From NCBI RefSeq assembly GCF_900100165.1, contig NZ_FNEO01000001.1:1736001-1800000 (forward strand): DNA of 64,000 nt. The letters run 5' to 3'. Both the position numbers and the translations under genes were made by a program. The notes under the pieces are model-generated. The model was not told the DNA's origin. It worked only from the letters and a program-made list of their open reading frames with translations, and did no database searches. Shown here piece after piece: positions 57,106 through 64,000 of this stretch (position 1 is its first letter; each line of letters starts with the position of its first letter). This DNA is from Flavobacterium glycines (GTDB taxonomy: Bacteria > Bacteroidota > Bacteroidia > Flavobacteriales > Flavobacteriaceae).

Positions 57106-57786
57106 ATGATGAAACTAAAAAAAATAAACGAAAAGTTACAGCAGGCATTAGTTGAAAACGGCTTAACAGAAGCCAATGAATTGCAGAAGGAAACTTTTTC
57201 GACCATAAAAAGCGGTGTAGACTGTATTATTATTGCTCCTGAAGGAGACGGAAAAACCACTACAATTGTACTGAATGTGATTCAGCGATTGATTGGAGCA
57301 ACTGAAGAATCGCCTAGAGCTTTGATTATTGTAGAGGATAAAGCGAAGGTTCTGGAAATGGAAGCACTTTTTGAAAAGTACGGCAAGTACAGTAATCTTG
57401 AGGTTTATGGTGTTCATGACAAAGGGGATATGGATTATGATAAAAATTATGTTTCTACCGGAATCGATGTTTTAATTGGTACGCCAACCAAATTAAGCGA
57501 TATGTTTTCTACTGCAGGGTACAATGTGAACCGTTTGAAAATGTTTATTCTTGATGATGCGAATCCTATTTTGAAATTGCGTCATGAAACTAAGATTATG
57601 CGTATTTCGAATAGTATTGCCAAAACGCAACGTATTATTTTTGGGGATCAATTATCGGAAAGAATAGAAACTTTGGCTTACAAAATGATGGAAGATCCTG
57701 AAGTTTTTGATTTTGAATACGAAGATGAAGAATATTTCGAAAAAGAAGAATTGGACGAAGAAGTAGAGGAGGGGGAAGAAGAATAA
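57106..57786 (+). CDS. Half-length DEAD-box-like protein with altered motifs
   Basis: The 226-residue product corresponds only to the first RecA domain of a DEAD-box helicase: a Q-like N terminus (LTEANELQKETFSTI), Walker A APEGDGKT at residues 44-51, GTPTKLSDM as motif Ib and LKMFILDDAN (150-153) at the DEAD position. Glu of DEAD is replaced by Asp (DDAN) and the SAT motif and whole second RecA domain are missing. The tail is very acidic (DFEYEDEEYFEKEELDEEVEEGEEE region). The reading frame is clean, so it is not an obvious pseudogene. It may bind nucleotide or RNA without unwinding. DUF2007 follows 19 bases later. Confidence 0.8.
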   Translation: MMKLKKINEKLQQALVENGLTEANELQKETFSTIKSGVDCIIIAPEGDGKTTTIVLNVIQRLIGATEESPRALIIVEDKAKVLEMEALFEKYGKYSNLEVYGVHDKGDMDYDKNYVSTGIDVLIGTPTKLSDMFSTAGYNVNRLKMFILDDANPILKLRHETKIMRISNSIAKTQRIIFGDQLSERIETLAYKMMEDPEVFDFEYEDEEYFEKEELDEEVEEGEEE

Positions 57787-57805
57787 AAAATATAAAAAAA
57801 GTAGC

Positions 57806-58024
57806 ATGGGATTAATGAAAGTGTTTTCGGGAAGTGAAGTATTGGCTTTGGCTTTGAAAGAAAAAATAGAAGCGGCAGGTGTTGATACAATGATAAAAGA
57901 CAATATTCAATCGGCGAGGTTGGCGGGTTTTGGAAGTTCAGGTTCGGCAGTAGAATTATTTATTCAGGAAACTGATTTTGCTAAGGCTAATCCTGTTATT
58001 GAGGAGTTTAGGATGAGTATTTAA
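57806..58024 (+). CDS. DUF2007 small protein
   Basis: The 72-residue product has the DUF2007 pattern: VFSGSEVLALALKEKIEAAGVDTMIKDN, then SSGSAVELFIQETDFAKANPVIEEF. The family is described as putative signal-transducing, with a ferredoxin-like fold; no function is established. It begins 19 bases after the DEAD-like gene, in the same unit. A second Met at 57815 could be the start (MKVFSGSE). Confidence 0.85.
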   Translation: MGLMKVFSGSEVLALALKEKIEAAGVDTMIKDNIQSARLAGFGSSGSAVELFIQETDFAKANPVIEEFRMSI

Positions 58025-58030
58025 AATTCG

Positions 58031-58038
58031 TATATTTG
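58031..58038 (+). promoter_or_regulatory. -7 element (TATATTTG) of the toxin-antitoxin locus
   Basis: Perfect TAnnTTTG 20 bases before the antitoxin ATG, beginning 6 bases after the DUF2007 stop. Confidence 0.5.
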
Positions 58039-58057
58039 TTATTCTAATAATGCTACA

Positions 58058-58303
58058 ATGGATTTAGCTGCAAAAAAAATAGAATTAATGGATTGGTTGC
58101 TTCATATTAATGATGAAAGTAAACTTAAAAAAGTAATGGCGCTAAAAACAGTTTTGGATAAAGAAGCCGTTGCCCATACTATTAGCGGATATCCGGTAGA
58201 TAAAGAAGAATACATTAATATGGTTAAAGAAGCCGATGAGCGAATTACTTCGGGCAACTATACCACAATAGAAGATTTAGAAAAGGAAATAGAAAATTGG
58301 TAA
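58058..58303 (+). CDS. Putative antitoxin of a type II toxin-antitoxin pair
   Basis: The 81-residue protein has an N-terminal helical part (AAKKIELMDWLLHINDESKLKKVMALKTVLDKEAV) and a second half (ISGYPVDKEEYINMVKEADERI, TIEDLEKEIENW). Such small, charged proteins directly before a RelE/ParE toxin are the antitoxins of many Bacteroidota systems. I did not recognise a named family. The toxin reading frame starts at a TTG that overlaps its stop (ATTGGTAA). It has its own -7 element. Confidence 0.75.
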   Translation: MDLAAKKIELMDWLLHINDESKLKKVMALKTVLDKEAVAHTISGYPVDKEEYINMVKEADERITSGNYTTIEDLEKEIENW

Positions 58304-58598
58304 AAAGCAAAAACCAATTACTATACTTTGGGACAATCAGGCTAAGGCAGATTTAAAATTAATCTTCGAATTTATCCGATTAAAATCACCGCAAGGAGCT
58401 AAAAATGTTATTAGCGATATTGTTGCTCAAAGTAAAAATATTCACTTTGTAGAGCAATATCAGGTGGATGAATTTTTAGGAGAACCTTTTAGAAGAATGA
58501 TTGTCAGGGATTATAAAATTATTTATAAAATCCATTCGGAAACTGAGATTAGAATCCTTCAAATTTTTGATGCCAGACAAAATCAATTTAAAAAATAA
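58297..58598 (+). pseudogene. RelE/ParE-family toxin with a one-base frameshift
   Basis: The toxin reads WDNQAKADLKLIFEFIRLKSP, DIVAQSKNIHFVEQYQVDEF, PFRRMIVRDYKIIYKI and TEIRILQIFDARQNQF, the ParE/RelE pattern (RMIVRDYKI, IFDARQN). In this frame no ATG, GTG or TTG exists before the conserved part. The natural start is the TTG at 58297 overlapping the antitoxin stop. From it the frame is broken unless one A is added to the A5 run at 58309-58313; with it the N terminus becomes MVKSKKPITILWDNQ, as expected. So it is a real frameshift, a sequencing error or recoding. Confidence 0.8.
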
Positions 58599-58615
58599 AA
58601 TAGTAATTGGAATGT

Positions 58616-58639
58616 CACATCGAGCGAAGTCGAGATGTG
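58616..58639. repeat. CACATCGAG hairpin repeat
   Basis: CACATC (58616-58621) and GATGTG (58634-58639) pair, with GA/TC adding to the stem around a bulge. It lies between the toxin stop and the Cof-type gene. Very similar short palindromes are common in intergenic regions of Bacteroidota; only one copy is in this window. Confidence 0.65.
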
Positions 58640-58659
58640 TTTAATTATAAAGAATAAAG

Positions 58660-59457
58660 ATGAAATACAAAATGTTAGTTCTTGACATGGATGATACCCT
58701 GTTGAATGATGACCATGAAATCTCAGTTGAGAACAGAACGATGTTAGAAAAAGCCAAAGAAAAAGGTGTACAGGTAATTTTGGCTTCCGGACGTCCAACG
58801 CCGGCGATGATTGAATATGCTAAGGATTTGGGATTGATGGATTCCTATATGATTTCGTTTAACGGAGCTGTGATAACTGATTTGAAAACAAACGAAGTCA
58901 TTTTTGAACAAAGTCTGACTCAGGAGCAAATTCATACTTTGTATGATTACAGCAAAGAAAAGAATACTCATATCATAACTTATTTGGACGGAAAAGTAAT
59001 CAGTGAAACTCACTCAGAATATATTGATGTTGAGGTAAATATCACGGGGTTAGAACACGAAGTGGTTCCGAATTTTAAAGAACGAGTACAATCGGCGGCG
59101 ATAAAATGTATTTTACTGGAAGAACCGACTTATTTGAAAGAAGTTGAAACGGATTTAAAAGCAACGATGCCGCATTTGAGTGTGTGTATGTCGAAACCTT
59201 TTTTCTTAGAAGCGGCTCAAACCGGAATTGACAAAGGTGCCAGCGTGAAATTCTTAGCTGATAAATTAAATATCTTACAATCGGAAGTGATTGCGGTAGG
59301 GAATGCAGGCAACGATTTATCGATGATTGAATATGCCGGTTTAGGCGTTTGGGTGGATAATGTGGATGCGCATTTGAGAGACAAAGGCAATGTGGTTGTG
59401 GCTTCAAATAACAATCACGGTGTGGCTGAGGTAATCCAACGATTTATATTGGCTTAA
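58660..59457 (+). CDS. Cof-type HAD-IIB sugar/flavin phosphatase
   Basis: The 265-residue protein has motif I LDMDDTLLNDD (residues 7-17), motif II ILASGRPTPAMI, SFNGAVITD, the IIB cap (YSKEKNTHIITYL) and the C-terminal EVIAVGNAGNDLSMIEYAGLGVWV. In the last motif the usual GDxxND is GNAGND, so the first Asp is Asn, a variation seen in some members. Substrates of Cof proteins are various sugar phosphates and phosphorylated cofactors. The gene stands alone and ends in a palindromic repeat. Confidence 0.92.
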   Translation: MKYKMLVLDMDDTLLNDDHEISVENRTMLEKAKEKGVQVILASGRPTPAMIEYAKDLGLMDSYMISFNGAVITDLKTNEVIFEQSLTQEQIHTLYDYSKEKNTHIITYLDGKVISETHSEYIDVEVNITGLEHEVVPNFKERVQSAAIKCILLEEPTYLKEVETDLKATMPHLSVCMSKPFFLEAAQTGIDKGASVKFLADKLNILQSEVIAVGNAGNDLSMIEYAGLGVWVDNVDAHLRDKGNVVVASNNNHGVAEVIQRFILA

Positions 59458-59475
59458 ACGGTTTTACCATTTTTT

Positions 59476-59536
59476 AAACCATTAAGAAATTAAGTGAATT
59501 TAAGAGTAGTTCTTAATCTTGATTTCTTAATGGTTT
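59476..59536. repeat. ACCATTAAG-family palindrome (convergent gene ends)
   Basis: AAACCATTAAGAAAT (59476-59490) and ATTTCTTAATGGTTT (59522-59536) are perfect 15-base inverted copies, extended by TAAG/CTTG with a wobble, followed by T6. It lies between the Cof gene and the convergent DUF262 gene and may act as a bidirectional terminator. Confidence 0.85.
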
Positions 59537-59579
59537 TTTGATTAGCGAGTAAAAATAAAGAATGGTAGCGTCATACTAT

Positions 59580-61271
59580 TTAAGCTAAAGACTGTAAAAA
59601 GGTACTTCTCCATATACCTTTAGCAATTTTAGCAATCTTTTCTTGTCTTAATGAAATTTCTTTTGGAGTAAATTTTTCATAATTGCAGTACTCATTGCTT
59701 AATTTATAGCTTGATTTTTTATATTTTTCTAGTTTTTCCGAAAAAGGCATATTATTACCAAGCTTATTGTTAATATTAGATTCTAATAAGCTGTAATTAC
59801 CTAATCTATAAATGTAATCTTCTTGTATTTCTACCGGAAAACTTTCATCCCAAATGCCCCCTGGATTTTCAGGTAAAATATGTTCGATTGTTGAAACAGC
59901 TTCTTCTGGTTGATAGTCTTTATTGGCAATTTGATTTTCTATTTTAACTAATATGTATTTTGCTAAATCTTTTTTTCTACGTGTATTGATACTTATTGTA
60001 GAAAAAATTTGTTCGAAATTATCATCAATTACATAAATTGACTTTAAAGCTATAATTGAATCTTTGGCATTTTTAATATTTTTATTAGAAATGTCATTAG
60101 CAACTTTACTAAATATACGTTCAGCTTCATTAGGATTTAAATCGCTTAAATTATATCTAAATGTAATTATAGACAGTTCTTTCAATATGATTTTATATTC
60201 TGCTCTGGAAAGGTTTTTAAGCGAACTAAGCATTAAGGAAAAACATGTACTAACATTTAATAAATTGAGTAATTTTAACGATGCTTTTTCATCTTTATCC
60301 CATAGTTCGTCGTTTGGATTGTTAAATGCCGTATAGTAAATACTAATGTCTTCTAAATCGTTTAAAAATTGAAAAGCTTTTTCGGCAGAATTTATTTCAC
60401 GTTTTATTGCTTTAAATAAAGTAGGTTGTCTTTCTAATTTATATTTACTATTCCAGTAATGACGAATAAATGTTGTTAAATCATTTGATTGAATTGTATT
60501 AGTGATGTTTTGCCATCTTCTTTCTGCTTCATCCAAATCTATTTCGCCTAATTGGTGTGTAAGTTTAAATAAATAATTTTTTAATAAATCAGCAGTGGAA
60601 AGTTTTACACCTCTTGCATTTAATGTTTCAAAAACTTTAAAAGCATCTAAATCATTATCTACGATAATTTGTGTAAAAACGATACCATTACCAATTATTT
60701 TTTCTAAGAAATCTGCCAAATCAGCACCAGACTTATTGTCTTTAAATTTATTGTCTAGCTCGTCAAAGAAATAATTAAAGGCCTTTTGTAATAATCTTTG
60801 AGAAGGCTTCAATTTTGCTAAAGCAGTAGGTTGTCTTAATTTTAATAGCCAACTTTTATAATAATCGTCATTGTTTCTGTTTAGTTTTAATTTAGGATCT
60901 AGATTCAGTTTTGATAATGAATAATTTCCTAAATACCTCTCAGTAATTTTTTCAGCTCTTATTTTATTATCTTTGGAATCAATGTCTTCTTCAGTCCATT
61001 TATTTAATAAGGCTGTAACAGCAATAGTTAATATGGATAATGTGGTTAATCTTTGTTGACCATCAATAATCCAAAATGATTGTTCTCCATCTTTTATAGG
61101 TTGCAATACTAAATATCCTAAATAATGTATTTTGTCAGTAGGGATTTCGGCTATATCATTCCATAGGTCTTCCCAATCATCTTTGCCCCAAGAATAATCT
61201 CTTTGGTAAATTGGTACTTCATATGATTTTCCGTTTCCAATTATTGTATTTAATGTAATAAATTGTGACAT
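59580..61271 (-). CDS. DUF262-DUF1524 (GmrSD-like) putative restriction/defence protein
   Basis: The 563-residue protein begins with a DUF262 ParB-like NTPase domain: VPIYQRDYSW (19-28), WIIDGQQRLTTL (68-79) with the DGQQR motif at 70-74, and FETLNARGVKLSTADLLKNY (214-233). It ends with a DUF1524 HNH-type nuclease domain, IEHILPENP (462-470), LGNYSLLESNINNKLGN (490-506) and the following Lys-rich FSEKLEKY. This is the single-chain layout of GmrSD, SspE and BrxU, which cut modified or phage DNA. No partner methylase or modification gene is near. It is inserted between the Cof and mtaB genes. Confidence 0.9.
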   Translation of the reverse strand: MSQFITLNTIIGNGKSYEVPIYQRDYSWGKDDWEDLWNDIAEIPTDKIHYLGYLVLQPIKDGEQSFWIIDGQQRLTTLSILTIAVTALLNKWTEEDIDSKDNKIRAEKITERYLGNYSLSKLNLDPKLKLNRNNDDYYKSWLLKLRQPTALAKLKPSQRLLQKAFNYFFDELDNKFKDNKSGADLADFLEKIIGNGIVFTQIIVDNDLDAFKVFETLNARGVKLSTADLLKNYLFKLTHQLGEIDLDEAERRWQNITNTIQSNDLTTFIRHYWNSKYKLERQPTLFKAIKREINSAEKAFQFLNDLEDISIYYTAFNNPNDELWDKDEKASLKLLNLLNVSTCFSLMLSSLKNLSRAEYKIILKELSIITFRYNLSDLNPNEAERIFSKVANDISNKNIKNAKDSIIALKSIYVIDDNFEQIFSTISINTRRKKDLAKYILVKIENQIANKDYQPEEAVSTIEHILPENPGGIWDESFPVEIQEDYIYRLGNYSLLESNINNKLGNNMPFSEKLEKYKKSSYKLSNEYCNYEKFTPKEISLRQEKIAKIAKGIWRSTFLQSLA

Positions 61272-61339
61272 TTTATTTTGTTTTAGGATATATGATATCT
61301 AATATCTAAATCGGATTATTATCAATGGCTTGTAATTTA

Positions 61340-61347
61340 CAAATTTA
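61340..61347 (-). promoter_or_regulatory. -7 element (TAAATTTG) of the DUF262 gene
   Basis: Perfect TAnnTTTG on the - strand, about 69 bases before the ATG at 61271; no clear -33 box. Confidence 0.45.
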
Positions 61348-61425
61348 GTTTTTTTATTAGGATAATTGCTTTCTGTTGTCGTTCAAAATTATTTGCTTTC
61401 TGATTTTGAATAAAATATAAAACCA

Positions 61426-61457
61426 TTGTACTGTTTGAGGATTTGTTTGTAAATTTG
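61426..61457 (+). promoter_or_regulatory. mtaB promoter: TTG-N21-TAAATTTG
   Basis: TTG at 61426-61428 and TAAATTTG at 61450-61457 are 21 bases apart, a good Bacteroidota promoter. The start codon is 46 bases downstream. Confidence 0.6.
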
Positions 61458-61503
61458 CGCACGCTATTTTTTTGACAACGATTTCATTAGATAGCGCTTA
61501 CTT

Positions 61504-62832
61504 ATGGAAAACAGAAAAAAAGTGGCCTTCTATACCTTAGGCTGTAAACTGAACTTTTCAGAAACTTCGACAATTGCCCGTAACTTACAGGACGAAGGTT
61601 TTGACCGTGTGGATTTTGAGGAAGTGGCAGATATGTATGTGATTAACACCTGCTCAGTAACTGAAAATGCCGATAAACAATTCAAACAAGTCGTTCGCAA
61701 AGCGATGAAACTAAACGACAAAGCTTTTGTTGCTGCCGTGGGTTGTTATGCGCAATTAAAACCCGAAGAACTGGCTGCTGTAGATGGAGTGGATTTGGTT
61801 TTGGGAGCTACCGAAAAATTCAAACTGAACGATTACATCAACGATTTGTCTAAAAATGATATGGGCGAAGTGCATTCCTGCGAGATTGCCGAAGCCGATT
61901 TTTATGTAGGCAGTTATTCCATTGGCGACCGTACCCGTGCGTTCCTAAAAGTACAGGATGGCTGCGATTATAAATGTACCTATTGTACCATTCCGCTGGC
62001 TCGTGGAATTTCCCGCAGTGACGAATTGCAGAATGTATTGAAAAATGCGAAAGAAATCTCAGCGCAAAATATTAAGGAAATTGTGCTTACCGGAGTCAAT
62101 ATTGGTGATTATGGTAAAGGGGAATTTGGAAATAAAAAACACGAACATACATTCCTGGAATTGGTTCAGGCTTTAGATGAGGTAGAAGGAATCGAACGTT
62201 TGCGAATTTCATCTATCGAACCGAATTTACTGAAAAACGAAACGATTGAGTTTGTTTCGAAAAGCCGAACCTTTGTACCGCATTTTCATATTCCGTTACA
62301 ATCGGGGAGCAATGATATTCTGAAGTTGATGAAACGCCGTTACCTGCGTGAAGTTTATACCGAAAGAGTCGCTAAAATTAGAGAAGTGATGCCGCATGCC
62401 TGCATAGGTGTGGATGTGATTGTAGGATTTCCGGGAGAAACCGATGAACATTTCTTAGAAACCTATCATTTCCTAAATGATTTGGATATTTCTTATTTAC
62501 ACGTTTTTACGTATTCAGAGCGTGATAATACCGAAGCTGCCGAAATGGAAGGTGTTGTTCCTTCAAATGTGCGTGCCAAAAGAAGTAAAATGCTGCGTAG
62601 TTTATCCGTAAAAAAACGTCGTGCTTTTTATGAAAGTCAGCTGGGAACGCAAAGAACAGTACTTTTTGAAGGAGAAAATAAAGAAGGTTACATTCATGGT
62701 TTTACCGAAAATTATGTAAAAGTAAAAACGCCTTGGAATCCGGAATTAGTGAATACTTTACACGAAATTAATCTGACCCGAATTGATGAAGACGGAAGTG
62801 TGAGAATGGAATTTGTTTCGGCTTTGGTGTAA
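61504..62832 (+). CDS. mtaB: tRNA t6A37 methylthiotransferase MtaB
   Basis: MtaB adds a methylthio group to t6A at position 37 of tRNAs that read ANN codons. The 442-residue radical-SAM enzyme has the N-terminal UPF0004 domain with Cys14, Cys50 and Cys81 (LGCKLN, NTCSVTE, VGCYAQ) for one [4Fe-4S] cluster. The radical SAM triad Cys154, Cys158 and Cys161 lies in CDYKCTYC, followed by a C-terminal TRAM-like domain (GTQRTVLFEGENKEGYIHGF). The N-terminal QLG/LGC layout and the length favour MtaB over MiaB. It has its own promoter and ends in palindromic repeats. Confidence 0.95.
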   Translation: MENRKKVAFYTLGCKLNFSETSTIARNLQDEGFDRVDFEEVADMYVINTCSVTENADKQFKQVVRKAMKLNDKAFVAAVGCYAQLKPEELAAVDGVDLVLGATEKFKLNDYINDLSKNDMGEVHSCEIAEADFYVGSYSIGDRTRAFLKVQDGCDYKCTYCTIPLARGISRSDELQNVLKNAKEISAQNIKEIVLTGVNIGDYGKGEFGNKKHEHTFLELVQALDEVEGIERLRISSIEPNLLKNETIEFVSKSRTFVPHFHIPLQSGSNDILKLMKRRYLREVYTERVAKIREVMPHACIGVDVIVGFPGETDEHFLETYHFLNDLDISYLHVFTYSERDNTEAAEMEGVVPSNVRAKRSKMLRSLSVKKRRAFYESQLGTQRTVLFEGENKEGYIHGFTENYVKVKTPWNPELVNTLHEINLTRIDEDGSVRMEFVSALV

Positions 62833-62848
62833 GATATATACGTTTTTT

Positions 62849-62915
62849 AAACCATTAAGAAAATTAAGGAATTTAAGTAGAAGAGCTTAATGAAATTTAA
62901 TTTTCTTAATGGTTT
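62849..62915. repeat. ACCATTAAG-family palindrome, longest copy
   Basis: Perfect 19-base arms (62849-62867 and 62897-62915) around 29 bases, followed by a T-rich run. It lies between the convergent mtaB and VWA genes, 16 bases after the mtaB stop. It is the best of the three copies of this family. Confidence 0.88.
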
Positions 62916-62925
62916 TTGTTTTTTT

Positions 62926-62976
62926 ACCGTATAAGTCACATAAGTAAAGAAAATAAGCTTAAATGACTTATATGGT
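62926..62976. repeat. ACCATATAAG-family palindrome, short copy
   Basis: The ends ACCGTATAAGTCA and TGACTTATATGGT are inverted copies with one difference, enclosing about 25 bases. The same ends bound the 178-base element at 41316-41493. It begins 10 bases after the ACCATTAAG-family palindrome, so the two elements sit back to back. Confidence 0.8.
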
Positions 62977-62991
62977 TTAATAATATTTCAA

Positions 62992-64000
62992 TTATTGAAC
63001 GGTTTCCACCAATCTCACAAACTCCGCTTTGTATCCTTCAGGATCTTTGGAAAGGGCTTGTTTGGATAGTTTTAAAATTGATTTTGATTCTTTGTCGGTT
63101 ACGAGTTTAGAATCTCTTAATTTCAATCCAAACCAGGCTACAGCAGCGCTAAATTTGAAATCTTCAGAAGCTGTAGCTAAGTTTTTGGTTTTGTCTTCAA
63201 TGGTTTGAATCATCTCAATACTTTTTTCTCCATCCGGTTTTTTGTAACGGAATTTTATGGTTGCTAATTCGTTGCTGTAATTAGCCGTATTAGCGGCTTG
63301 GGTATATTTCAAATCAGGAATGCTGTAATCGCTTTCGATACCCGTTGGAATAATTTCGTATAAGGCGGTAACGGTATGTCCGCTGCCTAATTCACCTGCA
63401 TCGATAGCATCATTTTTAAAATCTTCAGGACGCAATTTTCGGTTTTCGTAACCAATTAATCGGTAAGCCTGAACATGTTTTGGATTGAATTCAATTTGGA
63501 TTTTGACATCTTTAGCTATGGCAAACATCGAACCTTTGAATTCTTTTCCTAAAAAGCGATTGGCTTCCTGAATGTTATCAATATAAGCATAGTTTCCGTT
63601 GCCTTTATTGGCTAAGATTTCCATTTTGCTGTCTTTGTAATTTCCCATTCCGTACCCCAGACAAGTCAGGAAAATACCTGATTTTCTTTTTTCCTCAATC
63701 AAAGTTTCCATGTCTTTGTTTGATGAAGTACCTACATTAAAATCGCCGTCAGTAGCCAGAATCACACGGTTATTTCCTCCTTTGATAAAGTTGGCAATAG
63801 CAGTTTTGTAAGCCAATTCAATTCCGGCACCACCTGCCGTACTGCCTCCTGCATTCAGATTGTCCAAAGCATCGATAATGGTTTGTTTTTGATCTCCGGA
63901 AGTTGGAGGCAATACCATTCCCGCAGCTCCGGCATAAACTACAATCGCTACTTTGTCTTCTTTTCTTAATTCGTTTACCAAAATTTTAAAAGATTGTTTG
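62992..64000 (-). CDS. VWA domain-containing protein (DUF3520 type), cut by window edge
   Basis: About 336 residues are visible; the 5' part, including the first metal-binding DxSxS motif, lies beyond base 64000, and the frame is open at the edge. The visible part has the VWA block KEDKVAIVVYAGAAGMVLPPT, GGSTAGGAGIELAY and VILATDGDFNVGTSSN with the third MIDAS Asp. After the VWA domain come the DUF3520-like region (YENRKLRPEDFKNDAIDAGELG, TALYEIIP, IKFRYKKPDGEKS) and a helical C terminus. These are surface or periplasmic adhesion-like proteins often with a signal peptide, here unseen. Its end faces mtaB across palindromic repeats. Confidence 0.9.
   Translation of the reverse strand, partial: KQSFKILVNELRKEDKVAIVVYAGAAGMVLPPTSGDQKQTIIDALDNLNAGGSTAGGAGIELAYKTAIANFIKGGNNRVILATDGDFNVGTSSNKDMETLIEEKRKSGIFLTCLGYGMGNYKDSKMEILANKGNGNYAYIDNIQEANRFLGKEFKGSMFAIAKDVKIQIEFNPKHVQAYRLIGYENRKLRPEDFKNDAIDAGELGSGHTVTALYEIIPTGIESDYSIPDLKYTQAANTANYSNELATIKFRYKKPDGEKSIEMIQTIEDKTKNLATASEDFKFSAAVAWFGLKLRDSKLVTDKESKSILKLSKQALSKDPEGYKAEFVRLVETVQ

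Noticed and set aside
1..64000. CRISPR array, prophage, insertion sequence or rRNA operon
   Set aside because: No regularly spaced identical repeats, integrase, transposase, phage structural genes or rRNA-like sequence were seen.

Overview
The window is a stretch of a low-GC Bacteroidota chromosome, most probably a Flavobacterium or close relative. The evidence is: A-rich leaders without Shine-Dalgarno sequences ahead of start codons; repeated TAnnTTTG promoter -7 elements; the gene order tRNA-Thr/tuf/tRNA-Trp/secE/nusG/rplKAJL/rpoB/rpoC; a dnaA/low-molecular-weight phosphatase/tetrapyrrole-methylase cluster; a two-subunit methylmalonyl-CoA mutase; and protein sequences that read as flavobacterial throughout. 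No phage, insertion sequence, CRISPR array or rRNA was seen. Most of the window is housekeeping.

Layout. 1-13.1 kb is the translation/transcription cluster. 13.2-25.7 kb holds DUF3467, a small secreted protein, prfC, a SurA-like chaperone, a MoxR ATPase, two different aconitases in tandem (AcnB type and mitochondrial type) and a LysM/NlpC-P60 wall hydrolase. 26-31.6 kb holds HtrA, dapF, a GNAT acetyltransferase, mltG, a DUF2279 protein and a lysozyme-like protein. 31.6-33.6 kb is a small lineage-specific patch: two paralogous secreted proteins plus a third, decayed copy. 33.6-38.3 kb is udk/ftsB-like/mutA/mutB. 38.4-44.2 kb has an unknown protein, a dienoyl-CoA-reductase-like SDR, an aminotransferase, a tetrapyrrole methylase, the phosphatase and dnaA. 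44.3-51.2 kb has a thioesterase, YigZ, a HAD phosphatase, ribD, prmC, an ABC permease and hisS. 51.4-57.8 kb has grpE-dnaJ, an ABC-2 exporter pair, an NtrC-like regulator without a DNA-binding domain, and a half-length degenerate DEAD-box protein. 57.8-64 kb has DUF2007, a toxin-antitoxin locus with a frameshifted toxin, a Cof-type phosphatase, a solitary DUF262-DUF1524 (GmrSD-like) putative restriction protein, mtaB, and a VWA protein cut by the window edge.

The most unusual signal is in the spaces between genes. At least a dozen intergenic gaps are filled, almost from codon to codon, by imperfect palindromes whose arms are built of short degenerate repeated words. They fall into several sequence families (TTCAGT/TTTTAGTG, ACCATTAAG, ACCATATAAG, GATTTTAGATTT, GGTTCTAAG, GATTTAAAG, CAATGGCAAT, CACATCGA), several present more than once tens of kilobases apart. 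They sit at convergent gene ends (terminator-like) and also directly before start codons.

Other points to check: overlapping sigma-A-like and sigma-54-like promoter signatures ahead of grpE, 4 kb from the HTH-less NtrC-like protein; the toxin frameshift in an A5 run; and the catalytically altered DEAD-box half-protein. All functional statements rest on reading motifs by eye; no database search was possible.
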